64,000 nt of DNA, from positions 62,001-126,000 of the forward strand of contig JANSYI010000020.1 in assembly GCA_024742475.1 (NCBI GenBank). Direction: 5' to 3'. This DNA is from a bacterium. GTDB lineage: Bacteria > Myxococcota_A > Polyangia > Nannocystales > Nannocystaceae. This document shows, in pieces, positions 56,342-64,000 of this stretch (the first letter of the stretch is position 1; each line of letters starts with the position of its first letter). The position numbers were made by a program, and so were the translations under genes. The notes below the pieces were generated by a model, which did not search any database, was not told the DNA's origin, and saw only the letters and a program-made list of their open reading frames with translations.

Positions 56342-59320
56342 TCAGGGTTTCTTGCCCGCCTCGACCTTGACGCTCTCACCGCCCTCGAGCCCGAGGGTGA
56401 TCGTGGTGCCGACCTTGACGGTCGCCAGCGTGTAGTACATCGGTGTCTTCTCGCCCGTGACGTCATGTCCGTCGACCTCGACGATCTTGGCGCCGGGCTC
56501 GAGACCACCGCGTGCAGCGGGACCTCCGGGACGAACGAAAGCGACGGTGAGCTCCCGCTCATTCCAATCGACGCCGGGGTCGGGCTCGGCCAGGGTGTAG
56601 CCCAGGTCCCCCGTGTTCTCGGACTTCTTCACCCTGCGACGCACCATCTCGATGGTCTTGACCTCGAAGGGGCTGCCGTCCTCGACGACCACCGTGCGCT
56701 GCGTGAAGCCGTACTCCGCCTTCGGGCCGAACTCCTTGGGAAAGAGGATCACGCTCACCGGACCCACGGGCACCGCCGCAATCTCGTACTCGCCGTTGTC
56801 GTCGGTGATGTGCTTCTTCTCGGCGCCGCCGCCGAAGCTGAAGCTCCCGCTCTTCTTGCGGTTCATCGAGACGTTGACGCCGGCGACGGGTTCACCCGAC
56901 TCGAGATCGACGACCTTGCCCTTGACCGAGACGAGCTTCTGCAGCTCGAGGCTGATCCCCGTCTGGTGTGCGCCAGCTTCGAGCGTCACCTCGACGTCTC
57001 CACTGCCCTGGGCACTCGTCGCCGCGACGAAGAACGTTCCCGGCGGCAGCTCCTCCATGACGAACCTGCCGTCGGTCGCAAAGAAGGAATCGGAGCGCGA
57101 GAAACCGCTGGCTTCGTCTCGAATGGACAGCTTGAAGCGCTCGGGCACCGCGCCCGACCCGGCTTTGACTCGGCCTTCGATCGTCCCGGTAACGGCGAGC
57201 TGCACGGTGACACCGTCCGCTCCCACGGACACGTTCTCGGCGTAGCCTTCCCCCCCGCCCTTGCGGCGAGCCCACACGGTGTACGTGCCCTCGGAGAGTC
57301 CGTCGACGGTGAAGGCGCCATCGGTGTCGGTCATGTTGGGCTGCTCGTTCCATCCACCCCATCGCGCCTTCTGCACGGCTCGTTTGGCATTGGCCCCCTC
57401 GGAGTCGGAGAGCCTCTCCGCGCGAACGAATGCGTCGGAGACGGGTCCGCCCGACGCGTCGACCACCACGCCCGAAATCGAGTGGCCTCGCGACTCGACG
57501 ACCAGCGTGATCTCGGCCGACTCTCCGGGCTCGACCTGCACGACCTCGCCCTGCACGTCGTCGTCGGTCGTGCCCGGCTTGCGCAGCGTTTGCCGCCAGT
57601 TGAGGGACGCATGCACGCGGTACTCACCGCCACGGAGCCCGCGAACCTCGAAGGTGCCGTCGTCTGCGACTTGGGCGCTCGAGCCTCCCCCCGGACCTTT
57701 CGCTCGCACGTTGGCGGAGCTGACCGGGTTGCCATCGGCGTCCTCGACTCGGCCTGTAATCGTCCCCGCGGGCAAGACCTCGATTTCGATGCCTTCGACG
57801 TCTTGCCCCTCGGGAAGTTCGACCTCGAGCGGCTCCTCCGCGGAGGGGATGCCTCGACCGCGCACCGTGATGAGGTACGTGTTGGGCGTCAGTCCCTCGA
57901 GCTCGAAGTTGCCGTCTTCATCGATGTCGTCCGTCGAACTCCAGACGCTCTTGCCCCGCGCTTCGCCTCCGGTGGAGCGAGCCCTCACCGACGCGTCATG
58001 GAGCACCTCGGCGTCGGCGATGACACGGCCACGAATGCGATGTCCGGTCTCGACCTCCCAAACCAGCCCTTCGACCGACTCGTCCGCGATTTCGATCTCG
58101 CCGTAGGAGTCCTCGCGGACCGTCCCCGCGCAGCCGGCGTTGATCTCGTACTTGCCAGGAAGCACGCCGCGGATCTCGACCACGCCCTCGGCGTCGGCTT
58201 CCCCTCGGGGTGCGATTCTCCCGAGGTTGGGCACTGGCCTGAGGCTCGCGCTGCCCTGCTCACACGGTCGCGTCTCGTCCCCGTCTCGCACCACGATGAC
58301 CCCCGAGACACTGACGGCGGGATGCAGCTGCACGAGCACGTCGGAGGAAGTCTCGCCGAGCCCGAGGTGCACGCTGACCTCGGCTTCGCCGTAGCCCTCA
58401 TCCGCCGTAGCCGTGGGCTTGTAGGCCCCCGGTCCGAGCCCTTCGATGCGAAACGCCCCCGTCGCGTCGGTGAGCACGAGCTGACCTGCCAATGACACCC
58501 GCGCGCCCTCGACGGGCTCTGCTGTCGCGACGTCGAGCACGTGTCCAACCACGATCGACTCGGGGGTGAGGTAGAGGTCGAAGTGCGTGCCCGGTGCGCG
58601 CCCCCGCTGCTCCTCGCTGGCGTAGCCCTCCGCCCTTGCCTCGAGGTACGTGGGGCCTTCCTTGACCCAGATCGAGAACTTGCCCTCTTCATCGGCCAAG
58701 ACCGACGTGGGCGGCGTGCCGCCACCCCACCAGCCGAAACCGCTGCGGACCTGCGCCCCGGGGATCTCTCCGCCGGAGATGTCGCGGACCGTGCCAAACA
58801 CCTGGACGCCACCGGGCCGGAGCTGGATGTCGATCGCAGTACGCTCCTGGCCTGCTGCGAGTCGCACGCCCGTCGCCTTGCGCTCGGCATCCTCGAACCG
58901 ACCGGGGATGTGCTGTGCGGCACCAGCGGTGACGTCGTACCTGCCCGCAGCCAGCTCGCCGAGGCGATAGCGTCCGTCTGCGGTGGTGACCGTGCACGGG
59001 GCCACACGGGGCCGCTCGCGGTCCTCTCCCAGCGCGAACGCGCAGACACGGGCGCCCGCGATGACGCCTCCCGCCTCGCTCCGCACCGTGCCGGCCAAAG
59101 ACGCCTCGGGTGCGTCGCGGAGCAACAGCGCGCTCTGCATGCGGGGCTTTCGTGCGGCAACCAGACCATCGTCGTGACCCGCACCGCTGCCGGTGGCCAT
59201 CTGCGCCGACGCGACGTCGGCCTGCGCATCGGCCTCGTCGTCTCGTAGCGCCCACCATGCCAACGCCCCGACGACCAAGAGCACGAAGGCGACCAACGGG
59301 GTTCGGTTCGACGACTGCAT
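56342..59320 (-). CDS. Carboxypeptidase-regulatory-like repeat protein with C-terminal PDZ domain
   Basis: The 992-residue protein has an N-terminal membrane segment (LVAFVLLVVGALAWWAL), then about nine beta-sandwich units of the carboxypeptidase regulatory or Cna-B type (each with GxVxDxxGxPVxGAxVxxxxxxxxxxTDxxGxFxIxGLxPGxYxV), and a C-terminal PDZ domain (FVRPGGPAARGGLEPGAKIVEVDGHDVTG). The repeats suggest an extended rod reaching from the inner membrane across the periplasm, with PDZ at its tip. Such proteins are frequent in myxobacteria, with unknown partners. Two Cys occur in the fourth unit. The ATG has a GAGG element 13 bases upstream. Confidence 0.88.
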   Translation of the reverse strand: MQSSNRTPLVAFVLLVVGALAWWALRDDEADAQADVASAQMATGSGAGHDDGLVAARKPRMQSALLLRDAPEASLAGTVRSEAGGVIAGARVCAFALGEDRERPRVAPCTVTTADGRYRLGELAAGRYDVTAGAAQHIPGRFEDAERKATGVRLAAGQERTAIDIQLRPGGVQVFGTVRDISGGEIPGAQVRSGFGWWGGGTPPTSVLADEEGKFSIWVKEGPTYLEARAEGYASEEQRGRAPGTHFDLYLTPESIVVGHVLDVATAEPVEGARVSLAGQLVLTDATGAFRIEGLGPGAYKPTATADEGYGEAEVSVHLGLGETSSDVLVQLHPAVSVSGVIVVRDGDETRPCEQGSASLRPVPNLGRIAPRGEADAEGVVEIRGVLPGKYEINAGCAGTVREDSYGEIEIADESVEGLVWEVETGHRIRGRVIADAEVLHDASVRARSTGGEARGKSVWSSTDDIDEDGNFELEGLTPNTYLITVRGRGIPSAEEPLEVELPEGQDVEGIEIEVLPAGTITGRVEDADGNPVSSANVRAKGPGGGSSAQVADDGTFEVRGLRGGEYRVHASLNWRQTLRKPGTTDDDVQGEVVQVEPGESAEITLVVESRGHSISGVVVDASGGPVSDAFVRAERLSDSEGANAKRAVQKARWGGWNEQPNMTDTDGAFTVDGLSEGTYTVWARRKGGGEGYAENVSVGADGVTVQLAVTGTIEGRVKAGSGAVPERFKLSIRDEASGFSRSDSFFATDGRFVMEELPPGTFFVAATSAQGSGDVEVTLEAGAHQTGISLELQKLVSVKGKVVDLESGEPVAGVNVSMNRKKSGSFSFGGGAEKKHITDDNGEYEIAAVPVGPVSVILFPKEFGPKAEYGFTQRTVVVEDGSPFEVKTIEMVRRRVKKSENTGDLGYTLAEPDPGVDWNERELTVAFVRPGGPAARGGLEPGAKIVEVDGHDVTGEKTPMYYTLATVKVGTTITLGLEGGESVKVEAGKKP

Positions 59321-59381
59321 GATTCGCGGCGTTCCTCGCACGAGGGAGGCAAAGGTTCCCCCAACGAGCCAACGATCACCC

Positions 59382-59482
59382 GGACTCAGCCTCGCGTCGA
59401 CTTGTTTCGCCCCACCGCATTGAAATGGAGTCGGCCACCGCGTGGGCGAGAGCAACTGGCTGCGCGACCGGTTTGCATCCGA
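59382..59482 (-). pseudogene. Decayed 3' fragment of a TonB-dependent receptor gene
   Basis: This intergenic stretch lines up, in the same orientation, with the last ~130 bases of the TonB-dependent receptor gene at 60047-62146. The conserved blocks are AGCCAGTTGC, CACGCGGTGGCCG, CGAAAC and the terminal CTGAGTCC including the stop codon. By eye, about 35 of the last 45 bases and about 41 of the 50 bases before a 28-base deletion are identical. A one-base deletion breaks the frame. It is evidence for a former second receptor gene at this place. Confidence 0.65.
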
Positions 59483-59525
59483 TGAATCAAGCTGCCGAGC
59501 CTCTCGTCTGCAGCTCCCGAGCTCG

Positions 59526-60038
59526 ATGCGACGATCCGCTCTTCCTCTGTTAGCCCTGTGCCTCAGTCTGAACGCGTGCGAAGAGGACGATGGTGTTCCT
59601 GCCCCCGAGGGCACCTATGCGGTGCAATCGCACACCCTCACGGACATGACGTGCGAGGGTGAGGGTGACGCCGTCGAGGACGTCGAGTTCTTCGCCCTCG
59701 AGCTCGACGACGTCTTCGGAGCCACGTTCCTGGGCTGGCACGACTGCACATCGGCCACCTCGTGCGACGAGTCCTCCCTGCTGACCCGCTCGTTCATCTA
59801 CGAAGGCGGACAGTGGTCCCTCCGATCGACGTTCGCCGCTGGCATCGACGACTGCGAAGGCTCGATCGAAGAGGGCACCCTCGTCGAGACGGACGACGGT
59901 GTCGAGATCGAGATTCGGACCTTCTCGGGTACGATCGAGCTCGACAGCGGACAAGAATGCGACCCCGACCTGGTCGACGCCCATGCAGACGCGCTCGAGT
60001 GCAGCTCGGTCGAGCGGATACGCGGGACCTCGGTCTGA
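59526..60038 (+). CDS. Small lipoprotein
   Basis: The 170-residue protein has a lipoprotein signal (LALCLSLNAC, Cys16). The mature part is a small beta-barrel-like domain with paired cysteines (MTCEGEGDAVED, WHDCTSATSCDE, DDCEGSIEE) and an EIEIRTFSGTIEL strand. No family is recognised. It lies between the decayed receptor fragment and the intact TonB receptor gene, with which it converges eight bases apart, so it may be a late insertion into a former receptor locus. No good -10 hexamer or Shine-Dalgarno sequence is seen. Confidence 0.7.
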   Translation: MRRSALPLLALCLSLNACEEDDGVPAPEGTYAVQSHTLTDMTCEGEGDAVEDVEFFALELDDVFGATFLGWHDCTSATSCDESSLLTRSFIYEGGQWSLRSTFAAGIDDCEGSIEEGTLVETDDGVEIEIRTFSGTIELDSGQECDPDLVDAHADALECSSVERIRGTSV

Positions 60039-60046
60039 CCCCGGAC

Positions 60047-62146
60047 TCAGTCCCGCGCCGACCGGTTTCGGCCCATCGCGTCGAAGTGCAGCGTCAGCGA
60101 GACCCGCGCGGTGAATGGGTTTCCGGCCACCGCGTGGACCGTGGGCAACTGGCTACGCGGCCGGTCCACATCCCAGTGAGACGCGAAGTGGTACTCGCCT
60201 TCGCGCCACTGCTGGTTCCACAGGTTGTCGACCGAGAGGTCCAGCTGCGCCCAGCGGTAGCGGTAGCCCACACTGAGATCCATGACCGTGGTCGGAGCCG
60301 CGACGGCGCCGTAGCTCAGCGGTCGCGCGCCCAGCACGAACCAGCGCACCCCAGCCCGAAAGCCCTTGGGGTGAATCATCGACGCCTTCGCGGTGACGAT
60401 GAGCGGCGGCGCACCGGGGATCGGCGCGCCGCTGCTGAGGAAGCGACCGCGCGCCCAGACCACGTCGGCGCCCACGTCCATCCACGACGTCGGGTGGATC
60501 TGAACATCCCCTTCGACCCCGAGTCGCTGCGTCGCCGAGCGCTCGACGTTGAAGCCCGAGACGTGGTCGAAGACGGACTCGCGATCGATCCACGTACCGA
60601 AGCCCGCCACGCCGATGTCGAGAATGCTCGGCTGCACGCGCGTGCCGATCTCGACGCTGTCGCTCTGCGTGACCCGCGGGCGCCCGCCCGCGTAGCGGCT
60701 GAGGTCTTCGTCGGCAGGCGTGGTCTCGGGCAGCGTGTACGCGCGCGCCTCGGGAGATCGGACGCCGCGACCGTAGGCCGCGAAAAGCTGCCAGCGCTCG
60801 TGCGGAAGGAACTTGGTCATCGCGCGGGGGGACAGCGCCGCGGAGGCTCCGCTGAAGTCCCGGCCCTGCATGTTGTCGCGAATCTGCGTCGCGAATACAT
60901 CGACGCGTCCGCCAGCGTCGAGCTGCATCCACGACGTCGGGGTGGCCCGTACGCCCGTGCCGAAACCGAGGCCGTGCTGCGCAAAGGCGAGATCGCGCGG
61001 CGTGTCCCACGTCATGCCTTCGGAGGTGAGCTGGTCCGTGGATTGCTCGGCGATGTCGACCTGCCAGCGCGCAAACACGGGGATCTCGACCCGCGGGTGG
61101 ACGCGAATGCCGAGCTCGGTGGAGATGCCCGGCGTGAGCGCGGCGTGCAGCTGGCGGTGGCGATCCCCCTGGTCTTCGAACAACAGGTCGCCGGTAAAGT
61201 TCTCGTCGAGCACGAAGCGTCGCGCCTGCACCCACGCCGAGGTGCGCGAGCGGACGCGGCCGCGGTCGGTCTTCACGCTGACCGATCCGATGGCTCGGCT
61301 CGATTCGCCGACGGAGTTGTCGGTGTAGCTGCCGTACAGCCCGATGTCGCCGCGACGGACGTCGTCGAGACGCACGGTCCCCGGGAGTTCGAACCGCGCC
61401 CCGTAGAGCGCTCCCATGGCGGTCACCGTGGTGCCTCGCCCCTGGTAGAGCTGAGCCTGCCCGATTCCGCTGAGACGCTGCGCGTGGCGACGCTGACCAT
61501 AGCCTTGGTCGTCCATCGCTTCGAGGGCGAGGAAGGTCTCCTTGCCGCGCCGCTTGGGCGCGTGCACGAGGGCGAGGCGGTGACGCATCGTGGAGCCGAA
61601 CTCGTAGGTGGCACGCGTGCCGCGATCGGGAACGCCGAGGCGATAGCGAATGCTGCCGGCGGTGCCGAAGTTGCCCTGCTCGAGGCGGTAGCTGCCCTTG
61701 GTCGCATCGACGGTGTCGACGGCCTCGGGGATGATGAACGCCAGATCGAGGTAGCCGTGCGCGTGCACGTTGGACGCCTCGTTGATCGGCACGTCGCCCA
61801 AGTTGGTCTCGATGTCGGCCCCGTGCACCGCATCGAACCCACGCAGGTAGAACTGGTAGCCCTTCCCCTGACCGCCGTGTTGCACGATGTGCATGCCCGG
61901 CACGTGGCGCAGCATGTCTGCGGCGCTTCGCTTGGGCATGGTGTCGATCTCGCGACGCCCCACGGTTGTGGCGGTCGCGCTGAGCTGGTCGGCCTCGCGG
62001 TGGACGACCACCTCGCGGACGGTGTCCGAGTCCGAATCGTCGGACTCGCCGATGACCTCGACGGGCACGGGCTCGTCGGGAACATCGGCGGGCGCAGGAT
62101 GGGGCACTCGGGCCGCCATCGCTGCTGCGAACATCCAGCTGTTCAT
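60047..62146 (-). CDS. TonB-dependent receptor
   Basis: The 699-residue protein has a short signal-like N-terminus, an acidic VEVIGESDDSDSD stretch, then a plug domain (VVVHREADQLSATATTVGRREIDTMPKRSAADMLRHVPGMHIVQHGGQGKGYQFYLRGFDAVHGADIETNLGDVPINE) and a barrel of about 22 strands with aromatic ends and a C-terminal LTLHFDAM. Substrate is unknown. The VPGMHIVQHGGQGKGYQFYLRGFDA motif is close to receptors of metals or small siderophore-like compounds. Two lipoprotein genes with His/Asp-rich motifs lie upstream in the same direction, which points to metal uptake. A weak TonB box may be in the acidic N-terminal stretch. Confidence 0.92.
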   Translation of the reverse strand: MNSWMFAAAMAARVPHPAPADVPDEPVPVEVIGESDDSDSDTVREVVVHREADQLSATATTVGRREIDTMPKRSAADMLRHVPGMHIVQHGGQGKGYQFYLRGFDAVHGADIETNLGDVPINEASNVHAHGYLDLAFIIPEAVDTVDATKGSYRLEQGNFGTAGSIRYRLGVPDRGTRATYEFGSTMRHRLALVHAPKRRGKETFLALEAMDDQGYGQRRHAQRLSGIGQAQLYQGRGTTVTAMGALYGARFELPGTVRLDDVRRGDIGLYGSYTDNSVGESSRAIGSVSVKTDRGRVRSRTSAWVQARRFVLDENFTGDLLFEDQGDRHRQLHAALTPGISTELGIRVHPRVEIPVFARWQVDIAEQSTDQLTSEGMTWDTPRDLAFAQHGLGFGTGVRATPTSWMQLDAGGRVDVFATQIRDNMQGRDFSGASAALSPRAMTKFLPHERWQLFAAYGRGVRSPEARAYTLPETTPADEDLSRYAGGRPRVTQSDSVEIGTRVQPSILDIGVAGFGTWIDRESVFDHVSGFNVERSATQRLGVEGDVQIHPTSWMDVGADVVWARGRFLSSGAPIPGAPPLIVTAKASMIHPKGFRAGVRWFVLGARPLSYGAVAAPTTVMDLSVGYRYRWAQLDLSVDNLWNQQWREGEYHFASHWDVDRPRSQLPTVHAVAGNPFTARVSLTLHFDAMGRNRSARD

Positions 62147-62180
62147 CGTGCGTTGGGTACGGTGAGGAAGGGCGGCGAGA

Positions 62181-62906
62181 TCACTCGATCTCGCAGTGCC
62201 CTTCGCCGTTGATGTGGCCGACGAGCAGGGCTTGGGCCTCGATGAAGCCGTAGAGGCTGTCGATGTCGCGTCCGCCGACCTGGTAGCGCACCTGGCCGTC
62301 CAAGCTCTGTCCGCGCAGCTCGTCGAGCGTGACCTCTCCGTCGTCGTTGGCGTCGGCCTCGGCGATCAGGTCGAAGGCGACCTGGGGCTCGGAGGAGTCG
62401 AGGTCGTCGAAGAAGAGGTGGTCGCCGTGAACGGTGAGGAACACGTCGGTGGTCTCTCCTTCGACCAGAGGCGTCTCGGTGTCGCACTCGATGTAGCGGG
62501 GCGACACGTCGAAGGACCAGTCGAAGGACTTGGTGACCCCGTCGCGGGTCGCCGACCCGCTGGCGGCCAGCGAGGTGATCGTCCACGACACCATCGGGAC
62601 GCCGTCGGCCGGGACGACGAGCGTACCGAGCTCGTGGCCCATGCCGCCGGACTCTCGGGTCAGCTCCACATCGAACGACCCTGGCAGGCTCTCGCCGTCG
62701 GCAGAGACGCCTTCGATCGAGACGGCAAAGCTATCGAAGGTGAGGTCCCAGCCGTCGACGAACTCGTCGGCAGGAATGCCCTGTTCGATGAAGTCTTCGC
62801 CCCACGCGGCAAAGCGCAGGGTGCTGTCTCCGGTGGAGTCGTCGCACCCGGTGGAGAGGAGAGCGAGGGTTGCAATGAGCGAAAGGGAAGTGTTGATGCG
62901 TTTCAT
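62181..62906 (-). CDS. Lipoprotein with EF-hand loop and His-rich motif, partner of the TonB receptor
   Basis: The 241-residue lipoprotein (LALLSTGC, Cys21) has VTVHGDHLFFDDLD (His-x-Asp-His), a canonical EF-hand loop DANDDGEVTLDE and C-terminal GHINGEGHCEIE with two His and a Cys. These residues look like two metal sites, one for calcium and one for a transition metal. The beta-sandwich N-terminal half resembles that of the lipoprotein upstream. The ATG overlaps the TGA of that gene (ATGA), preceded by GGAGGT, so the two are coupled. It lies 34 bases upstream of the TonB receptor gene, so a common role in uptake is likely. Confidence 0.82.
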   Translation of the reverse strand: MKRINTSLSLIATLALLSTGCDDSTGDSTLRFAAWGEDFIEQGIPADEFVDGWDLTFDSFAVSIEGVSADGESLPGSFDVELTRESGGMGHELGTLVVPADGVPMVSWTITSLAASGSATRDGVTKSFDWSFDVSPRYIECDTETPLVEGETTDVFLTVHGDHLFFDDLDSSEPQVAFDLIAEADANDDGEVTLDELRGQSLDGQVRYQVGGRDIDSLYGFIEAQALLVGHINGEGHCEIE

Positions 62907-63691
62907 CGGATGACCTCCACGGCGTAGTGGTCGTGAACTTGAAGGTTGCGGCGCAGGGTTGCCCACGCCTCGGGGTTTTCCTCGGACGAGAGCTCCTCGA
63001 ATCCGTCGCGATCGTCGTCGAGCGCGATGAGGTCGATGCCGTCGAAGATCGTGTCGCCTTCGATGGCATCGACGGGGTCGAAGCGCAGCCCGAGCTGCTC
63101 GGTCGACGCCTCGGTGGCCTCGAAGTCGAGCGGCAGCCCAATGATGGAGCGGTCTTCGTCTTGGTCGACGTAGGCCACGAACTCGACCTCGACGTCGCCG
63201 CGCGTAGCGGTCCCGGCGAGGACGAACGTGTGCCCGATGATCGGGTCGTCGGCGTCGAGCCCGTCTCCGGCCTCGGCGAGGCTGAAGCCGAAGTTCGCGC
63301 CCGAGTAGTCGGCGCTCAGCAGCGTCGCCTGGCCGAGCACGGCCCCGGGGTCGAGAAAGTCGACCACGAAGCGGCCGACCAGCTCCCCGACGACCTCGCC
63401 GCCCGCGTCATGCCCTGGGTGGGCAAAGGCCGTGGGCACGACCAGATCGTGAAGCGCAGGGAGAACCCCGGCGCGGGCGTGCATTTCGCCTTCGGTGGTG
63501 AACTCGATGGTCTGAAGGGCCATGCGAGCTTCGGCGAGTTGGATTGTGGTGTCGTCGTCGGTGGTGAAGTTGTCTTGGGTGGGCTGGACGAGCACGTCGA
63601 GTTCGACGCGGGGTGCCAGCGCGGTGTCTAGATCACAGGCCGCGGTGCACGACAGTACGGTGCATGCGACCAACAAGCGGGTTCCGTTCAT
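62903..63691 (-). CDS. Lipoprotein, first gene of the TonB receptor operon
   Basis: The 262-residue lipoprotein (LSCTAAC, Cys19) is beta-rich. Landmarks are LAEARMALQTIEFTTEGE, LVVPTAFAHPGHDAGGEVVGELVGRFVVDFLDPG and FVAYVDQDEDRSIIGLPLDFEA. The HPGHDAGG phrase holds two His and an Asp and may bind a metal. No family name is known to me, but the phrase HPGHDxGGxxxGEL recurs in proteins next to TonB receptors as far as I recall. The ATG follows AGAGGGGGAT, a weak Shine-Dalgarno sequence. Confidence 0.8.
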   Translation of the reverse strand: MNGTRLLVACTVLSCTAACDLDTALAPRVELDVLVQPTQDNFTTDDDTTIQLAEARMALQTIEFTTEGEMHARAGVLPALHDLVVPTAFAHPGHDAGGEVVGELVGRFVVDFLDPGAVLGQATLLSADYSGANFGFSLAEAGDGLDADDPIIGHTFVLAGTATRGDVEVEFVAYVDQDEDRSIIGLPLDFEATEASTEQLGLRFDPVDAIEGDTIFDGIDLIALDDDRDGFEELSSEENPEAWATLRRNLQVHDHYAVEVIR

Positions 63692-63751
63692 CGGATCCCC
63701 CTCTCGGGTCAGGCGTGAAGTTCTCTGGATGAAGTGAGTCCTATGTCGGGC

Positions 63752-64000
63752 TCACACCGGAGGACCTCGCGCCCGAGCGCACCGTGGCGCTCGAGAACGG
63801 ACGGGGTCGAACGAACGCTCGGCTCGTGTCAGCGGAACCCACGGCGCGACCGCGACCGGTGGCCATGGAGGCGACGTGGGGAATGCAGCAATGCCGCGGT
63901 GCGCCAGCGCGTGCGCCCCGTGGCCAAAGTCGTCGGCACAGCGGGCGACAGCCTGTGCGAGCAGGTCCGCGTCGTGGTGGCCGATCGAGGGCTCGAGGAA
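63752..64000 (-). CDS. C-terminal end of a gene cut by the window edge
   Basis: An open frame with strong GC bias at third codon positions enters from the right edge and ends at a TGA at 63754-63752. The visible 82 residues include FLEPSIGHHDADLLAQAVARCADDFGHGAHALAHRG, with several His, followed by a Pro/Trp-rich tail and a basic end. It may be a metal-related or hydrolase protein, but nothing can be assigned. It reads toward the TonB receptor operon, 60 bases from its start, and could belong to the same transcription unit. Confidence 0.5.
   Translation of the reverse strand, partial: FLEPSIGHHDADLLAQAVARCADDFGHGAHALAHRGIAAFPTSPPWPPVAVAPWVPLTRAERSFDPVRSRAPRCARARGPPV

Noticed and set aside
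1..64000. Prophage, integrative element, insertion sequence, rRNA or tRNA
   Set aside because: No integrase, transposase, phage structural gene, flanking repeats or tRNA-like cloverleaf was noticed by eye; a tRNA scan would be needed to exclude a tRNA fully.

Overview
The window is high-GC DNA packed with genes on both strands, with no rRNA, tRNA, CRISPR array, transposase or phage gene that I could see. It looks like chromosome from a myxobacterium of the Nannocystineae type (Plesiocystis, Enhygromyxa, Nannocystis). The reasons are the many lipoproteins with Ser/Thr/Asp/Gly-rich linkers behind the lipobox, the paired DUF1552 and DUF1592 genes, ELWxxDGT and FG-GAP repeat proteins, a Ser/Thr kinase with TPRs, an FHA/winged-helix regulator, and the DCxDGxDxDxDG-type metal-binding motif. 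Family names come from reading motifs; no search was run.

Layout. 1-4409: a truncated surface lipoprotein, an outer-membrane barrel, an adenine deaminase and an FG-GAP lipoprotein. 4547-12008: an FHA regulator, a very large DUF4838/GH67-like lipoprotein, an ELWxxDGT lipoprotein and two small membrane proteins. 12037-16338: DUF1552 and DUF1592 genes and rsgA. 16404-19418: a CnoX-like thioredoxin, a DUF4349 lipoprotein, then two decayed genes around a perfect intrinsic terminator. 19465-22635: an AgmX-type protein, glutaminase, a peroxiredoxin and a lipoprotein.

22645-31962 is the most coherent block, a polyhydroxyalkanoate (PHA) locus. A leftward, translationally coupled operon holds lipoprotein, secreted alpha/beta hydrolase, outer-membrane barrel, paralogous lipoprotein, a 95-residue PhaE-like protein, an acyl-CoA ligase and a class III-like PhaC. 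A rightward group holds a PhaR-type regulator, a phasin and a PhaB-like reductase. Similar operator-like sequences lie at the head of the leftward operon and before the phasin gene, so both sides may answer to the same regulator. The set suggests release of acyl groups outside the cell, uptake, activation and storage as PHA; this is inference.

31959-38212: a PHP phosphoesterase, a lipoprotein, a Ppx/GppA phosphatase and a tolQ-tolR-tolA-tolB operon without pal. 38422-41133: three overlapping Cys-rich lipoprotein genes. 41141-50482: zinc-ribbon protein, DUF4139 protein, Uma2 nuclease, DUF1232 protein, cupin-8 protein, lipoprotein, serine hydrolase, pyrF and a PLD-like protein. 50629-59320: DUF5995 and PH-domain proteins, the kinase, a lipoprotein and a 992-residue beta-sandwich/PDZ protein. 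59382-64000: a decayed fragment of a TonB-dependent receptor gene, a lipoprotein, the intact receptor with two partner lipoproteins, and the end of another gene.

A window-wide pattern is that many first genes of transcription units have a TANNNT -10 hexamer ending 5-7 bases before an ATG or GTG and no Shine-Dalgarno sequence, which points to leaderless mRNAs. Genes inside operons instead have Shine-Dalgarno sequences or ATGA/GTGA overlaps.
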